The notes beneath the pieces are model-generated. The model searched no databases. It saw nothing but the letters and a program-made list of their open reading frames with translations, and was not told the origin of the DNA. Below are positions 34,591-43,365 of a DNA stretch of 64,000 nt, piece after piece (positions within the stretch are counted from its first letter, which is position 1; every line of letters begins with the position of its first letter). A program made the translations under genes and the position numbers. This DNA comes from Streptomyces canus 299MFChir4.1 (GTDB lineage: Bacteria; Actinomycetota; Actinomycetes; Streptomycetales; Streptomycetaceae): contig NZ_KB911605.1 of the NCBI RefSeq assembly GCF_000383615.1, forward strand, positions 1-64,000. The letters run 5' to 3'.

Positions 34591-34630
34591 AGAGCAGAGC
34601 AGAGCAGAGCAGAGCAGAGCAGAGCAGAGC
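34591..34630. repeat. Pentanucleotide microsatellite (AGAGC)8
   Basis: Eight perfect tandem AGAGC units lie 25-64 bp upstream of the FAD oxidase start, where its promoter or 5' leader should be. Read on the gene strand it is (GCTCT)8. Simple repeats of this length are rare in Streptomyces. Confidence 0.95.
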
Positions 34631-35119
34631 ACAGAGCGGATCGGATCAGGACGGACCCGCGGATGCCTTCAGAACGGACCGGCTGCCTGCGAGCACTGCT
34701 GTCTGCGCGTACCGGTCCGCCGGGGGCGCGACCCGGGGCCTCAACGACCGGGCCGCCCGTCAGGAGGCTGGGTTCAGGATTCTGCCGATGATCCGCGGCT
34801 GGGTGCCGGCCACTCTTCGACTGCTGCTCTGTCCGTCGGCGGCGGCCTGAAGCGTGCCGCAGGGCAGTAGGTTATTGACGAGGGGGATGTATCCACACTG
34901 ACAGCGGTCAGGATCACTCCCCGCGGTGCAGACGATTCTCCGGACGGGCGATGCCGGGACCGCATCAGGGGTCTGAGGCCGCGGACCGGTGGACCTGGGC
35001 GGTGCCGTGACCGTCCACGGGGTGTTCAGAGGGCGCGGCGCAGGCCGGTGCGGTCGGGGCATGCCGTCGAGTGCGGTGTCAGCCGGCCGAAGCAGCGCGT
35101 GGCCGTGGCCACATGAGGA

Positions 35120-35158
35120 AGGCAGGGTGTCCCGGGTCTCTCCCGGGACACCCTGCCT
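35120..35158. terminator. Strong hairpin terminator
   Basis: A perfect 17-bp stem (35120-35136 / 35142-35158) with loop TCTCT lies just past the GNAT gene stop on the minus strand. It probably ends GNAT transcription. The rest of 34631-35119 holds no recognisable gene. Confidence 0.9.
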
Positions 35159-35172
35159 CAGGGATCTCGGGC

Positions 35173-35712
35173 TCAGGCGGCCGGCGTGGCCGGGGGCCGC
35201 ATGCCGAGCCACTGCTCGGCGTCCCAGGCCTCGAACCGCTCCACCTCGATGAACCCCAGCTTCGCGGCGAGGCGCATCGAGGCGACGTTGGCGCTCTGGG
35301 TGGTGAGTACCACCGGCTCGCCGGGCAGGACACCGTCGAACCAATCGAGTGCGGCCGTGCACGCCTCGGCGGCGTACCCGAATCCCCATGCCTGCGGCAT
35401 GAACAGATAACCGAGATCGGCCTTCCCCGCGGCGGCCGGCCGGCGGTGCTCCGTCGCCCTCCTGAGCAGAATCTGGCCGATCATGGCCCCGTCGAGTTCG
35501 ACGACGAAACTCCCGGGCCAGCGTTCGGGCACCTCAGGCGTCTCGCGCTCAAGTTTGTCACGCGCGATGGGGCCGCCGAGATAAGTGTGCACTTCCGGCG
35601 ACGCCAGCAAATCGATGAACGCCGCACGGTCGCGGGCCTCGGACTCACGGAGTACGAGTCTTTCGGTCTTGATCGGCTCAGGCGGCCAGGCGATGGGTCC
35701 CAGATGTGACAT
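35173..35712 (-). CDS. GNAT family N-acetyltransferase (RimJ/RimL-like)
   Basis: A 179-residue acetyltransferase. The start TERLVLRESEARDRAAFIDLLASPEVHTYLGG is typical of ribosomal-protein-alanine-acetyltransferase-like enzymes. The CoA-binding region reads AAGKADLGYLFMPQAWGFGYAAEACTAALDW, and LTTQSANVASMRLAAKLGF is the C-terminal motif. It would transfer acetyl from acetyl-CoA to an amine, possibly as self-protection or tailoring. It is a single-gene unit, and no cluster motif lies near its start on its own side apart from copy 4 about 160 bp away. Confidence 0.88.
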   Translation of the reverse strand: MSHLGPIAWPPEPIKTERLVLRESEARDRAAFIDLLASPEVHTYLGGPIARDKLERETPEVPERWPGSFVVELDGAMIGQILLRRATEHRRPAAAGKADLGYLFMPQAWGFGYAAEACTAALDWFDGVLPGEPVVLTTQSANVASMRLAAKLGFIEVERFEAWDAEQWLGMRPPATPAA

Positions 35713-35871
35713 GCGCGTAGGCTAACAGCCCAAGTCGCCCTGGAAATAGGTTCCTTCCCGCCTACGCCCAGCTCGGCGCCGCGCGGATCGGGCAGTGCGG
35801 CCAATCGCCCGGCCGACGCCATCCGCCCCGGAGCTCATGCGAACAGTCCGATCGCGGCGGAACTCCGCCGG

Positions 35872-35891
35872 GCCCTGGCATATGTCAGTAC
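35872..35891. promoter_or_regulatory. Cluster operator motif, copy 4 (diverged)
   Basis: GCCCTGGCATATGTCAGTAC matches copy 1 at 13 or more of 20 positions and keeps the core form CTGRCA-NN-TGYCAG exactly. It lies about 90 bp before the adenylation gene start, similar to the spacing of copies 1 and 2. Confidence 0.6.
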
Positions 35892-35980
35892 AGATTGCTA
35901 CACCGATCGGTAATCTACCGGTTTGAGGATAATAATAGGCCGCCGTGCGGAATAACACTTCCGCGATCCGGGGACAGGGA

Positions 35981-37516
35981 ATGGAAAAGCTTATGCCTCT
36001 CACGCTGGTCGAGCGATTCATGCATGGACTGGAAATATCCCCGGACCGTCCCGCCGTGCGCATCGGAGCAGAGGTCATCACCTATCGGCAGGTGCACGAG
36101 AGGGCCTTGCGATGGGCGGGATCGCTGGTGGCGGACGGCGCGCCCCGTGCGGTAGGAGTCCTGGCGGGCAAGAGCGTGACGGGCTATGTGGGCCTACTGG
36201 CAGTCCTGTACTCGGGCGGCACCGTTGTCCCGCTGCAGCCCAGCTTTCCCGCTGCCCTCAGCCGCCGGATGATCAAGGTGGCCGGGGTGGACACGGTGAT
36301 CGCCGATGAGTCCGGTCTGGCGGCTCTGTCGGAGATCACCGATGAGGACACCCCCGTTCGAGTACTCGACACCGATGGTCTCGCCGACGGTTTTCCGACG
36401 ATTCCGGTGACTTCGCATCCGGAATTTACGGCACCGATCGAAGTGGCGTTCTCGGACCGGGCATATATCCTCTTCACGTCGGGTTCGACCGGTATCCCGA
36501 AGGCTGTCCCGGTTTCGCACGGTGGGTTCGCGCACTATTTCGATCAGCTCCTCAGGCGGTGCGACTTCGGGCCGGATGACGTGCTCGCCCAGACCTACGA
36601 CCTCAATTATGACCCCGGCATCCACGACGTGTTCGCCGCGTGGGGCTCGGGTGCAACGATCCAGGTAGTACCGTCGTCGGCATACCGGGATCTTCCCGAG
36701 TTCATCGCGGAAAACGCAGTCACTATCTGGCACTCCACGCCGAGCGGAATCTGGATGGCCCGCGAGATGGGCGGGCTGGAGAAAGGCGCACTCGACGGCC
36801 TGAAGTGGTCGATCTTCGGCGGCGAGGCGTTGCGCGTTCAGGACGTCAAGGACTGGCTGGCGGCCGCACCGGGATCAAAGCTGGAGAACCGTTACGGACC
36901 GACCGAGCTTTCGATCGGCATCTCCTACCACCGCTGGTCGGGCGAGGAGTCGGTGGAGCGCAGTGTGAACGGTACGGTGCCGATCGGGAAGGTGCATGGC
37001 GGCCATGACTTCCGCCTGGTGACCGAGCAAGGGGAACAGTCGTCGGTAGAGGGTGAGTTGTGGGTCACCGGCCCGCAGATGACGGAGGGTTATCTCGATC
37101 CGGCCGACGACGAGGGGCGGTTCGTCGAACTGGAGGGTCGGCGCTGGTACCGCACGGGCGACCGGGTCCGCGCGAATCCGGACGGCGAACTCGCCTATAT
37201 CGGGCGCATGGACTCGCAGGTGAAGGTGCATGGGTGGCGCGTCGAACTGGCGGAAATAGACCATGTGGTACGCGCCTGCGACGGAGTACGCGACGCGGTC
37301 ACCGTCGTGAGGGCTGCGATGCACGGCACGGAGCTGGTCGTGTTCTACACCGGTGGCGAGGTGTCGGAGACGGCGCTGGCAGATGCTGTGCGCGCCGTGC
37401 TGCCCGGCAGCGCGGTCCCGCGCCGGTACATTCACCTGGACAAATTTCCTCTGAACCCCAACCGAAAGGTCGACCGACTGGCACTGCGGAAGCGGGCCGA
37501 GGAACTTCTTGCCTGA
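35981..37516 (+). CDS. Stand-alone NRPS adenylation enzyme
   Basis: A 511-residue AMP-forming enzyme with the NRPS core motifs: A3 LFTSGSTGIPKAVPVSHG, A5 NRYGPTELSIG, A7 WYRTGDRV, A8 GRMDSQVKVHGWRVELAEID and A10 NPNRKVDRLAL with the catalytic Lys. The A4 region is QTYDLNYDPGIHDVFAAWGSG. No carrier or thioesterase domain follows, so it must load a separate carrier, most likely the PCP at 27 kb. Dihydroxyphenylglycine or an aromatic amino acid is a plausible substrate given the neighbours, but the pocket was not decoded. The start could also be GTG 35945 or ATG 35993. Confidence 0.92.
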   Translation: MEKLMPLTLVERFMHGLEISPDRPAVRIGAEVITYRQVHERALRWAGSLVADGAPRAVGVLAGKSVTGYVGLLAVLYSGGTVVPLQPSFPAALSRRMIKVAGVDTVIADESGLAALSEITDEDTPVRVLDTDGLADGFPTIPVTSHPEFTAPIEVAFSDRAYILFTSGSTGIPKAVPVSHGGFAHYFDQLLRRCDFGPDDVLAQTYDLNYDPGIHDVFAAWGSGATIQVVPSSAYRDLPEFIAENAVTIWHSTPSGIWMAREMGGLEKGALDGLKWSIFGGEALRVQDVKDWLAAAPGSKLENRYGPTELSIGISYHRWSGEESVERSVNGTVPIGKVHGGHDFRLVTEQGEQSSVEGELWVTGPQMTEGYLDPADDEGRFVELEGRRWYRTGDRVRANPDGELAYIGRMDSQVKVHGWRVELAEIDHVVRACDGVRDAVTVVRAAMHGTELVVFYTGGEVSETALADAVRAVLPGSAVPRRYIHLDKFPLNPNRKVDRLALRKRAEELLA

Positions 37517-37585
37517 GTGGGCTGCCGGTCCAGGGAAACAGAGAAATCGGCGCCCGGCTCTCCGCCGGCCAGGAGGAATCGATCG

Positions 37586-37954
37586 ATGAACGAGTACAGG
37601 CATACGGTCGAGGAAGCGGAAAGGTTCCGCAAGCACGGTATCGACCTGACTGTCTACCGGCAGAACGATCCGGCGGCGACAGTTGTCCACGTGCATGTCG
37701 AGCGGGGACACTTTCAGGAATTCTACAATGTAAGAAGTTCCTACATCTACTACATCGTCGACGGGCAGGGGACATTCTACCTGGATGGCGAAGCGGTCGA
37801 GGTCGGCGCCACCGACCTGATCTCGGTCCCGCCGGGCATCCGCATTTACTATCTCGGAAGGATGGAGATGGTTCTGACCGTTGCGCCGGCATTTGACGAG
37901 CGCGACGAACGGCATGTCAGGTTCATCGGCGAAGGCGAGAACATCGGGCCGTGA
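37586..37954 (+). CDS. Small single-domain cupin
   Basis: A 122-residue cupin: YYIVDGQGTFYLDGEAVEVGATDLISVPPGIRIYYLG covers the second half of a beta barrel. The usual metal-binding HxH...E motif is not clear; VVHVHVERGHFQEF holds His residues nearby but not in the standard order. AGGAGG lies 9 bases before ATG 37586. It directly follows the adenylation gene and may be an isomerase, epimerase or binding protein. The function is not assignable. Confidence 0.75.
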   Translation: MNEYRHTVEEAERFRKHGIDLTVYRQNDPAATVVHVHVERGHFQEFYNVRSSYIYYIVDGQGTFYLDGEAVEVGATDLISVPPGIRIYYLGRMEMVLTVAPAFDERDERHVRFIGEGENIGP

Positions 37955-38130
37955 TCGGCTGAGACCGCCCCTCGCATCCCGCTGATCTGCTGCGGTCACG
38001 AGCTGTGACGCCGTCCGGCGCACCAGGGTCCTGCGCGCCGGATGCCGGTGTCCACCGGGGGCGACGCTGCCGGTACCTCGGATCTGAAGCCCCAACAGGT
38101 AACAGGACCGAGGTCTGACGCGCCAAGGCT

Positions 38131-39036
38131 ATGGTGTCCGGCATGGATCAAGTTGCTGACGCGATAATGCGGACGAGCCGACCGGGCCCTGCGGTTATCG
38201 AAATTCGCAATGGCGATATATCAGTGACCCTGCCCGAAGGTCATCCCGGGTACGGCGATGAGCGGTACATCGAGCGCCGCGAGTGGATTGCGGCCGCGGC
38301 GATATACGCCCGGTCCGGAGACCCGGCTCCCCACGTCGTGTACTCGGACAACGACCGTCAGGTCTGGCAGCTGGCCACCGAGGAACTGCGCGACCTGCAT
38401 CGGCGCCACGCAAGCGCGCTGTATCTCGAATCGGTAAGCGCACTCAACCTTCCGTCGCACCGGCCGCCGCAACTTCGTGAAGTTTCGGACGCGATCGAGA
38501 AAGAGACCGGCTTCAAGATGATTCCGGCCGCCGGGAGCGTCGCGGTCAGGACCTTCTACGGAAGCCTCGCGGACCGGAACTTCCACGCCGCCCAGTACAT
38601 TCGCCATGTTTCGCGACCCGAGTTCTCTCCGGAACCCGACATGATTCACGAAGTCATCGGACACGGCCCACATCTGGTGAACGACCGCTGGGCGCATCTG
38701 TATCAGCTTGCCGGAGATGCCGTACGGCGCCTGCGCAGGCCCGAGGCCGTAGAGCTCGTCTCGCGGATCTTCTGGTTCTCCATCGAGTGCGGGCTCGTGG
38801 CCGAAGGCGGGGAGCCGAAGGTGTGGGGGGCGAGCCTGATGTCTTCCACCAAGGAGCTCACACATTTCCAAAGTGCTGACATCAGGCCTCTGGACCTCGC
38901 TGACATGGCCAAGCAGGGCTACAACTCACACGCTCGTCAGCCTGTGCTTTTCATGGCCGACTCGCATGCGCATCTAGAGGATTTCCTCGGCGAGTTCTTC
39001 ACCACGATCGACGACGATTCTCCTTACGCGGTATGA
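38131..39036 (+). CDS. Pterin-dependent aromatic amino acid hydroxylase homologue
   Basis: A 301-residue protein of the phenylalanine/tyrosine/tryptophan hydroxylase family. The iron ligands are all present: His173 and His178 in MIHEVIGHGPH and Glu219 in FWFSIECGLVAEGGEPKVWGASLMSS. It should use Fe(II), O2 and a tetrahydropterin to hydroxylate phenylalanine or tyrosine, and homologues in clusters make meta-tyrosine or other hydroxy-aromatics. The sequence is divergent from bacterial PhhA. No pterin-carbinolamine dehydratase is in the window. Possible starts are ATG 38131, GTG 38134 (best spacing from AAGG) and ATG 38143. Confidence 0.88.
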   Translation: MVSGMDQVADAIMRTSRPGPAVIEIRNGDISVTLPEGHPGYGDERYIERREWIAAAAIYARSGDPAPHVVYSDNDRQVWQLATEELRDLHRRHASALYLESVSALNLPSHRPPQLREVSDAIEKETGFKMIPAAGSVAVRTFYGSLADRNFHAAQYIRHVSRPEFSPEPDMIHEVIGHGPHLVNDRWAHLYQLAGDAVRRLRRPEAVELVSRIFWFSIECGLVAEGGEPKVWGASLMSSTKELTHFQSADIRPLDLADMAKQGYNSHARQPVLFMADSHAHLEDFLGEFFTTIDDDSPYAV

Positions 39037-39058
39037 GCCAGACGACGGGATCTCTTCA

Positions 39059-40003
39059 ATGAAGGCTGTCATTCGGAACTCGGAGTGCGCCGAGATCGGC
39101 GACATCCCTGCGCCGCCGCGTCCACCCGGCTGGGTCAGGCTCCGGGTGCTGATGGCGGCGATCTGCCGCACGGACGTACAGGCGGCCACCGGGCTCCTTC
39201 CGCTCGGCGGCAGGAGAGTCCTCGGCCACGAGATGGTCGGGGAGGTGGTCGAAGCCGACTCGACGAGCAGTTACCGGCACGGGGATCGTGTGGCGGTGGC
39301 GCTGCCGCTGATTTCGTGTGGGGAGTGCAAGGCGTGCGCGGACGGCGACCGCTGTGCTCACAGGCTCATGCTCGGTGTCGACACCGACGGTGCTTTCGCC
39401 GAGCAGGTCGTCGTGCCCGAGGCGAGCCTGTGCGTCGTGCCGACCGACCTGGCGCTGACGCGGGCCGCATGCGTGGAACCGATCGCAGCGATGTCCGCGG
39501 TTCTGAACGCACCGATCAGGCCCCACGAGCGGGGGCTCGTGCTGGGCTCGGGCCGCATCGCCGACCTCACGACCCGTGTCCTGCGGGCCCGCGGCTTCGA
39601 CGGCGTCGAGACCGCCCCGGCCCTGGACAGCCCGGAAGGCGAGGATTTGGGAGGGAGGGCGGAGAACGGAGCCACCTGGGAGTCTTACGACTTCGTGGTC
39701 GAGGCGGCCGGGACCGACAGGGCGCTCGACTTGGCAATCCGGTCGGTCCGGCCCGGCGGAGTGGTTGTGCTCAAGAGCCGCCCGGCAGTGCCGATCGCTA
39801 CGGACGTGACCCGGGCCGTGCGCAACGACGTGACGCTGGCCGCCGTTTCCTACGGACCGCTCGACGACGCGGTGCGGCTGGCCGGTGAACTGGAGATCGA
39901 CGACCTTCTGGGCCCGGTGTACCCGCTGGCCAGGTTCGGCGAGGCACTGGCCCTCAGCCTGGACCGGCCGCTGGGGCCCAAGATCTTCCTTGTCACCGAG
40001 TAG
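39059..40003 (+). CDS. Zinc-dependent alcohol dehydrogenase (MDR family)
   Basis: A 314-residue medium-chain dehydrogenase. The catalytic zinc site shows ICRTD and GHEMVGEVV. A structural zinc cluster CGECKACADGDRC is two residues shorter than the usual spacing. The Rossmann region GLVLGSGRIADLTTRVLRARGF is present but lacks the third canonical Gly. The protein is somewhat shorter than the normal 340-350 residues. It would interconvert an alcohol and a carbonyl with NAD(P)H. It starts 22 bp after the aromatic hydroxylase gene and is probably co-transcribed. Confidence 0.87.
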   Translation: MKAVIRNSECAEIGDIPAPPRPPGWVRLRVLMAAICRTDVQAATGLLPLGGRRVLGHEMVGEVVEADSTSSYRHGDRVAVALPLISCGECKACADGDRCAHRLMLGVDTDGAFAEQVVVPEASLCVVPTDLALTRAACVEPIAAMSAVLNAPIRPHERGLVLGSGRIADLTTRVLRARGFDGVETAPALDSPEGEDLGGRAENGATWESYDFVVEAAGTDRALDLAIRSVRPGGVVVLKSRPAVPIATDVTRAVRNDVTLAAVSYGPLDDAVRLAGELEIDDLLGPVYPLARFGEALALSLDRPLGPKIFLVTE

Positions 40004-40107
40004 GACCTGGTCCAGCCGGACGACGCGGCGGCGGATCATGCTGCCCTGCTCCTCGCGGCTGGTGTGGTCGGTGCCGTCGAGATGCACGTCGGAGGTGATC
40101 CGTTTCC

Positions 40108-41478
40108 GTGTCCACGCCCCTGCCCAGGTCGCCGAACTGCCGTCCGCTGCGCAGGAAAGACCTGCACGCCTGCGTTCATGATCCCGTTCTGGACACCATG
40201 ACGTTCCTGAACGAGATCACCCACCGCTATCCCGATGCCATCTCGTTCGCGCCGGGCCGGCCCTACGACGGCTTCTTCGACATCGAGCAGATCTTCGTCC
40301 ATCTCCGCGGCTATCTCGACCACTTGGCCGCCCAGGGCCGTACCCCCGCCGAGGTGCGCACCGCTCTCTACCAATACGGCCCCACCGCTGGTCAGATCCG
40401 CGACATCATCGCCGACTCGCTGCGTGCCGACGAGGGCATCGACGTGCCGGCGGAGTCGATCGTCGTCACGGTCGGCGCCCAGGAGGCCATGCTGCTGGTG
40501 CTGCGCGCCCTCGTCGCCGGCCCCGAAGACGTCGTCCTGGTGACCAGCCCCTGCTACTCGGGCATCACCGGCGCCGCTCGGCTGCTGGGCGCCCGCGTGG
40601 TCCCCGTCGACGAGGACGAGGACGGTCTCTCCCTGGCCGTCCTAGAGACCGTGATCGCTCGCGAGCGGGCGGCGGGACGGCGGCCCCGCGCCCTCTACGT
40701 CATCCCCGACCACTCCAACCCCTCGGGGAACACGCTGGACAGGGACACCCGCGACCGCCTGCTGGCCGCCGCGGAGCGTCACGGCATCCTGATCATCGAG
40801 GACAGCCCCTACCGCCGGGTGAGCCCCGGCCCCCCGCTGCCCACACTCAAGTCCCTGGACCGCTCCGGTACCGTCGTCCACCTCGGTTCCTACTCCAAGA
40901 CGATCTTCCCCGGAGCCCGGGTGGGCTTCGCCGTCGCCGACCAGGAGGTCGTGGACGAGGACGGGCACACCGGCCTGCTCGCCGACGAACTCACCCGGAT
41001 CAAGAGCATGGTGACGGTCAACACCTCCTCGCTGAGCCAGGCCGTCGTGGCCGGTGCCCTGCTCGCGGCGGACGGCCGCATCTCCGCACTCAACGCCCAA
41101 CCGGCCGCCTACTACCACGATGCCCTGGGCACCGTACTGCGCTGCCTCGACGCCTGCCTCCCGGTCGCCCGCCGCGAGGCACTGGGGGTCCGCTGGAACC
41201 GGCCCAGCGGCGGCTTCTTCGTCACCGTCAAGGTGCCCTTCCGGGCCGACAACACGGCGCTGGCCCGCTCCGCCGAGAAATTCGGAGTGCTCTGGACACC
41301 CATGAGCTATTTCTATCCGGATGGCGGCGGCGATCGCGCTCTCCGGCTCTCCACCAGCTATCTGACCTCGGCCGACATCGAAGAGGGCACGGCGCGGCTC
41401 GCGGAGTTCATCGAGGCCGAGAGCGCAGTGGACGAGAACATCCCGGCGGACACAGCAAGAAGGATCCAGAACGACTGA
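40108..41478 (+). CDS. Fold-I aminotransferase, (di)hydroxyphenylglycine type (HpgT/Pgat-like)
   Basis: A 456-residue class I/II aminotransferase. The Schiff-base lysine is in LGSYSKTIFPGARVGF. Other motifs are VTVGAQEAMLLVLRAL, YVIPDHSNPSGNTL and IIEDSPYRR. It stands immediately before dpgA-dpgB-dpgC, the position and class of the enzyme that converts 3,5-dihydroxyphenylglyoxylate to 3,5-dihydroxyphenylglycine. GTG 40108 has a textbook site, GGAGGTGAT, 7 bases upstream. The same enzyme could also serve other phenylglyoxylates. Confidence 0.92.
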   Translation: MSTPLPRSPNCRPLRRKDLHACVHDPVLDTMTFLNEITHRYPDAISFAPGRPYDGFFDIEQIFVHLRGYLDHLAAQGRTPAEVRTALYQYGPTAGQIRDIIADSLRADEGIDVPAESIVVTVGAQEAMLLVLRALVAGPEDVVLVTSPCYSGITGAARLLGARVVPVDEDEDGLSLAVLETVIARERAAGRRPRALYVIPDHSNPSGNTLDRDTRDRLLAAAERHGILIIEDSPYRRVSPGPPLPTLKSLDRSGTVVHLGSYSKTIFPGARVGFAVADQEVVDEDGHTGLLADELTRIKSMVTVNTSSLSQAVVAGALLAADGRISALNAQPAAYYHDALGTVLRCLDACLPVARREALGVRWNRPSGGFFVTVKVPFRADNTALARSAEKFGVLWTPMSYFYPDGGGDRALRLSTSYLTSADIEEGTARLAEFIEAESAVDENIPADTARRIQND

Positions 41479-41507
41479 TTCGCCTCATTCCTGAAAGGCT
41501 GGTACTC

Positions 41508-41588
41508 GTGCACGACTTCGACAGGATCTGGCGAATACGCCAACGGCCGCGCAGCAAGCGCCGGATGTGGGGGTGGACCTTCCGATGA
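41508..41588 (+). CDS. Candidate 26-residue micro-ORF coupled to dpgA
   Basis: GTG 41508 is preceded by AAAGG at 9 bases. The frame reads VHDFDRIWRIRQRPRSKRR then MWGWTFR and its TGA overlaps the dpgA ATG 41585 (ATGA). It is strongly basic with three Trp. A leader for translational coupling is the simplest reading; a small peptide product is possible. Evidence is limited to the frame, the site and the overlap. Confidence 0.4.
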   Translation: MHDFDRIWRIRQRPRSKRRMWGWTFR

Positions 41589-42691
41589 CCATCACCCTCG
41601 AAGCCGGCGACGGCGTTCTCGTCGCGGAGCATCGTCCGCGCATCATCAGTGTCGGCACCGCGGTGCCTCCGGTCTCCTACTCCCAGCAGGAGGTCCTGGA
41701 CGCCTTCGCGATCAGCGACCCGAAGATCACCTCCGTCTTCCGCAACAGCGCCATCGACCGGCGCCACCTCGTCCTGCCCGAGCCCGGCCCCGACGGCATC
41801 CGCAGTGCCGAGGAACAGGGCGACCTCCTCGACAAACACAGGAGATCGGCCGTCGAGACGGGCGCCGAGGCGCTTCGCACCTGTCTCAAGCGGGCCGGCG
41901 CCGACCTGTCCGACCTGCGCCACCTCTGCTGTGTCACCTCCACGGGCTTTCTCACCCCCGGCATCAGCGCGCTGCTCATCCGCGAGCTCGGCATCGACCG
42001 GCACTGCTCGCGCAGCGACATCGTCGGCATGGGCTGCAACGCCGGCCTCAACGCCCTCAACCTGGTGTCGGGCTGGTCTGCCGCCCACCCCGGGGAGCTG
42101 GCCGTGATGCTGTGCACGGAGGCGTGCTCCGCCGCCTACGCCATGGACTCCTCCATGCAGACCGCGGTCGTCAACAGCCTCTTCGGCGACGGTGCGGCCG
42201 CGATCGCGCTCGTCTCCGGCCCCGACGACATGGGTGCCGTCGGCGGCGAGGGACCCACCCTCCTCAAGTTCGCCAGCTGCATCATCCCCGAGGCCGTCGG
42301 CGCGATGCGCTACGACTGGGACCGCGACCTGGGGCGCTTCAGCTTCTACCTCGACCCCCAGGTGCCCTATGTGGTCGGCGCGCACGCGGAGATCGTCGTC
42401 GACCGGCTGCTCTCCGGTACCGGGCTGCGCCGCAGCGACATCCGGCACTGGCTGGTGCACTCCGGCGGCAAGAAGGTCATCGACTCGGTCGTCGTCAACC
42501 TCGGCCTCACCCGCCACGACCTGCGGCACACCGTCGGTGTGCTGCGGGACTACGGCAACGTGTCGAGCGGGTCGTTCCTCTTCTCCTACGAGCGGCTGCT
42601 CGACGAGAAGACCGCCGAGCCCGGCGACTACGGGGTGCTCATGACGATGGGTCCGGGGTCCACCCTCGAGACGGTACTGGTGCAGTGGTGA
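41585..42691 (+). CDS. dpgA: DpgA, type III polyketide synthase making 3,5-dihydroxyphenylacetyl-CoA
   Basis: A 368-residue chalcone-synthase-like enzyme that condenses four malonyl-CoA units into the C8 precursor of 3,5-dihydroxyphenylacetate. The catalytic triad is visible: Cys151 in DIVGMGCNAGLNAL, His292 in WLVHSGGKKVI and Asn325 in VLRDYGNVSSGSFLF. The assignment as DpgA rather than another type III PKS rests on overlapping dpgB and dpgC. ATG 41585 is chosen because the micro-ORF stop overlaps it; GTG 41567 or 41573 are alternatives. Confidence 0.95.
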   Translation: MTITLEAGDGVLVAEHRPRIISVGTAVPPVSYSQQEVLDAFAISDPKITSVFRNSAIDRRHLVLPEPGPDGIRSAEEQGDLLDKHRRSAVETGAEALRTCLKRAGADLSDLRHLCCVTSTGFLTPGISALLIRELGIDRHCSRSDIVGMGCNAGLNALNLVSGWSAAHPGELAVMLCTEACSAAYAMDSSMQTAVVNSLFGDGAAAIALVSGPDDMGAVGGEGPTLLKFASCIIPEAVGAMRYDWDRDLGRFSFYLDPQVPYVVGAHAEIVVDRLLSGTGLRRSDIRHWLVHSGGKKVIDSVVVNLGLTRHDLRHTVGVLRDYGNVSSGSFLFSYERLLDEKTAEPGDYGVLMTMGPGSTLETVLVQW

Positions 42692-43365
42692 GGGGAGACG
42701 TGTCCGTGGACGAAGCACTGACTCTGGCCGTGGACGGCCGCCGGCCGCCGACACCGGGGGCCGTGAAGGAACTCGCGGCGCTCTGCGACCGGGTGGAGGA
42801 CGGCGGCCCCGGCGTTGCCGTGCTGCGGGTGAGCGGTGCGCCCGCCCCCGGCTGGACGAACGACCTCGACACGGCCCTTGTCACCAAGTGGGAGCGCACC
42901 CTGCGACGATTCGAGCGCCTCCCCGCCGCGACCGTCGCCGTCGCCGTCGGCGACACCGGCGGCACCGCCCTCGACGCCTTCCTCGCCGCCGACCTGCGCC
43001 TGGCAGCACCCGGCACCCGGCTGGCGCTGCCCTTTGACGGTGAGGCCACCTGGCCCGGCATGGCCGCCTTCCGGCTGGTCCGCCTGCTCGGCGCGGGCGC
43101 CGCGCGCCGGGCCGTCCTCTTCGGCGACCCCATCGGCGCCGAGCAGGCCCTTGCCCTCGGCCTCGCCGACGAACTGGCGGACGACCCGGATGCCGCCCTG
43201 GCCGACCTGGTCCTCCGCTACGGCGACGGCGGCGGCAGCGAACTCGCCGTCCGCCGCCAGCTCCTCCTGGACGCGTCCACCACGCCGTTCGAGGACGCGC
43301 TCGGCTCCCATCTGGCCGCCTGCGACCGCGCCCTGCGCCGTGCCGTCGCCCGGGAGTCGGCGTGA
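42688..43365 (+). CDS. dpgB: DpgB, enoyl-CoA hydratase-like accessory enzyme
   Basis: A crotonase-fold protein of about 225 residues, shorter than usual enoyl-CoA hydratases. It has the family region VAVAVGDTGGTALDAFLAADLRLAAPGTRLALPF and later LLGAGAARRAVLFGDPIGAEQALALGLAD. In the Dpg pathway DpgB assists DpgA in dehydration and aromatisation to 3,5-dihydroxyphenylacetyl-CoA. The start is uncertain: GTG 42688 overlaps the dpgA stop (GTGA), but AGGGGAG fits GTG 42706 best. Its stop overlaps dpgC. Confidence 0.92.
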   Translation: MRGDVSVDEALTLAVDGRRPPTPGAVKELAALCDRVEDGGPGVAVLRVSGAPAPGWTNDLDTALVTKWERTLRRFERLPAATVAVAVGDTGGTALDAFLAADLRLAAPGTRLALPFDGEATWPGMAAFRLVRLLGAGAARRAVLFGDPIGAEQALALGLADELADDPDAALADLVLRYGDGGGSELAVRRQLLLDASTTPFEDALGSHLAACDRALRRAVARESA

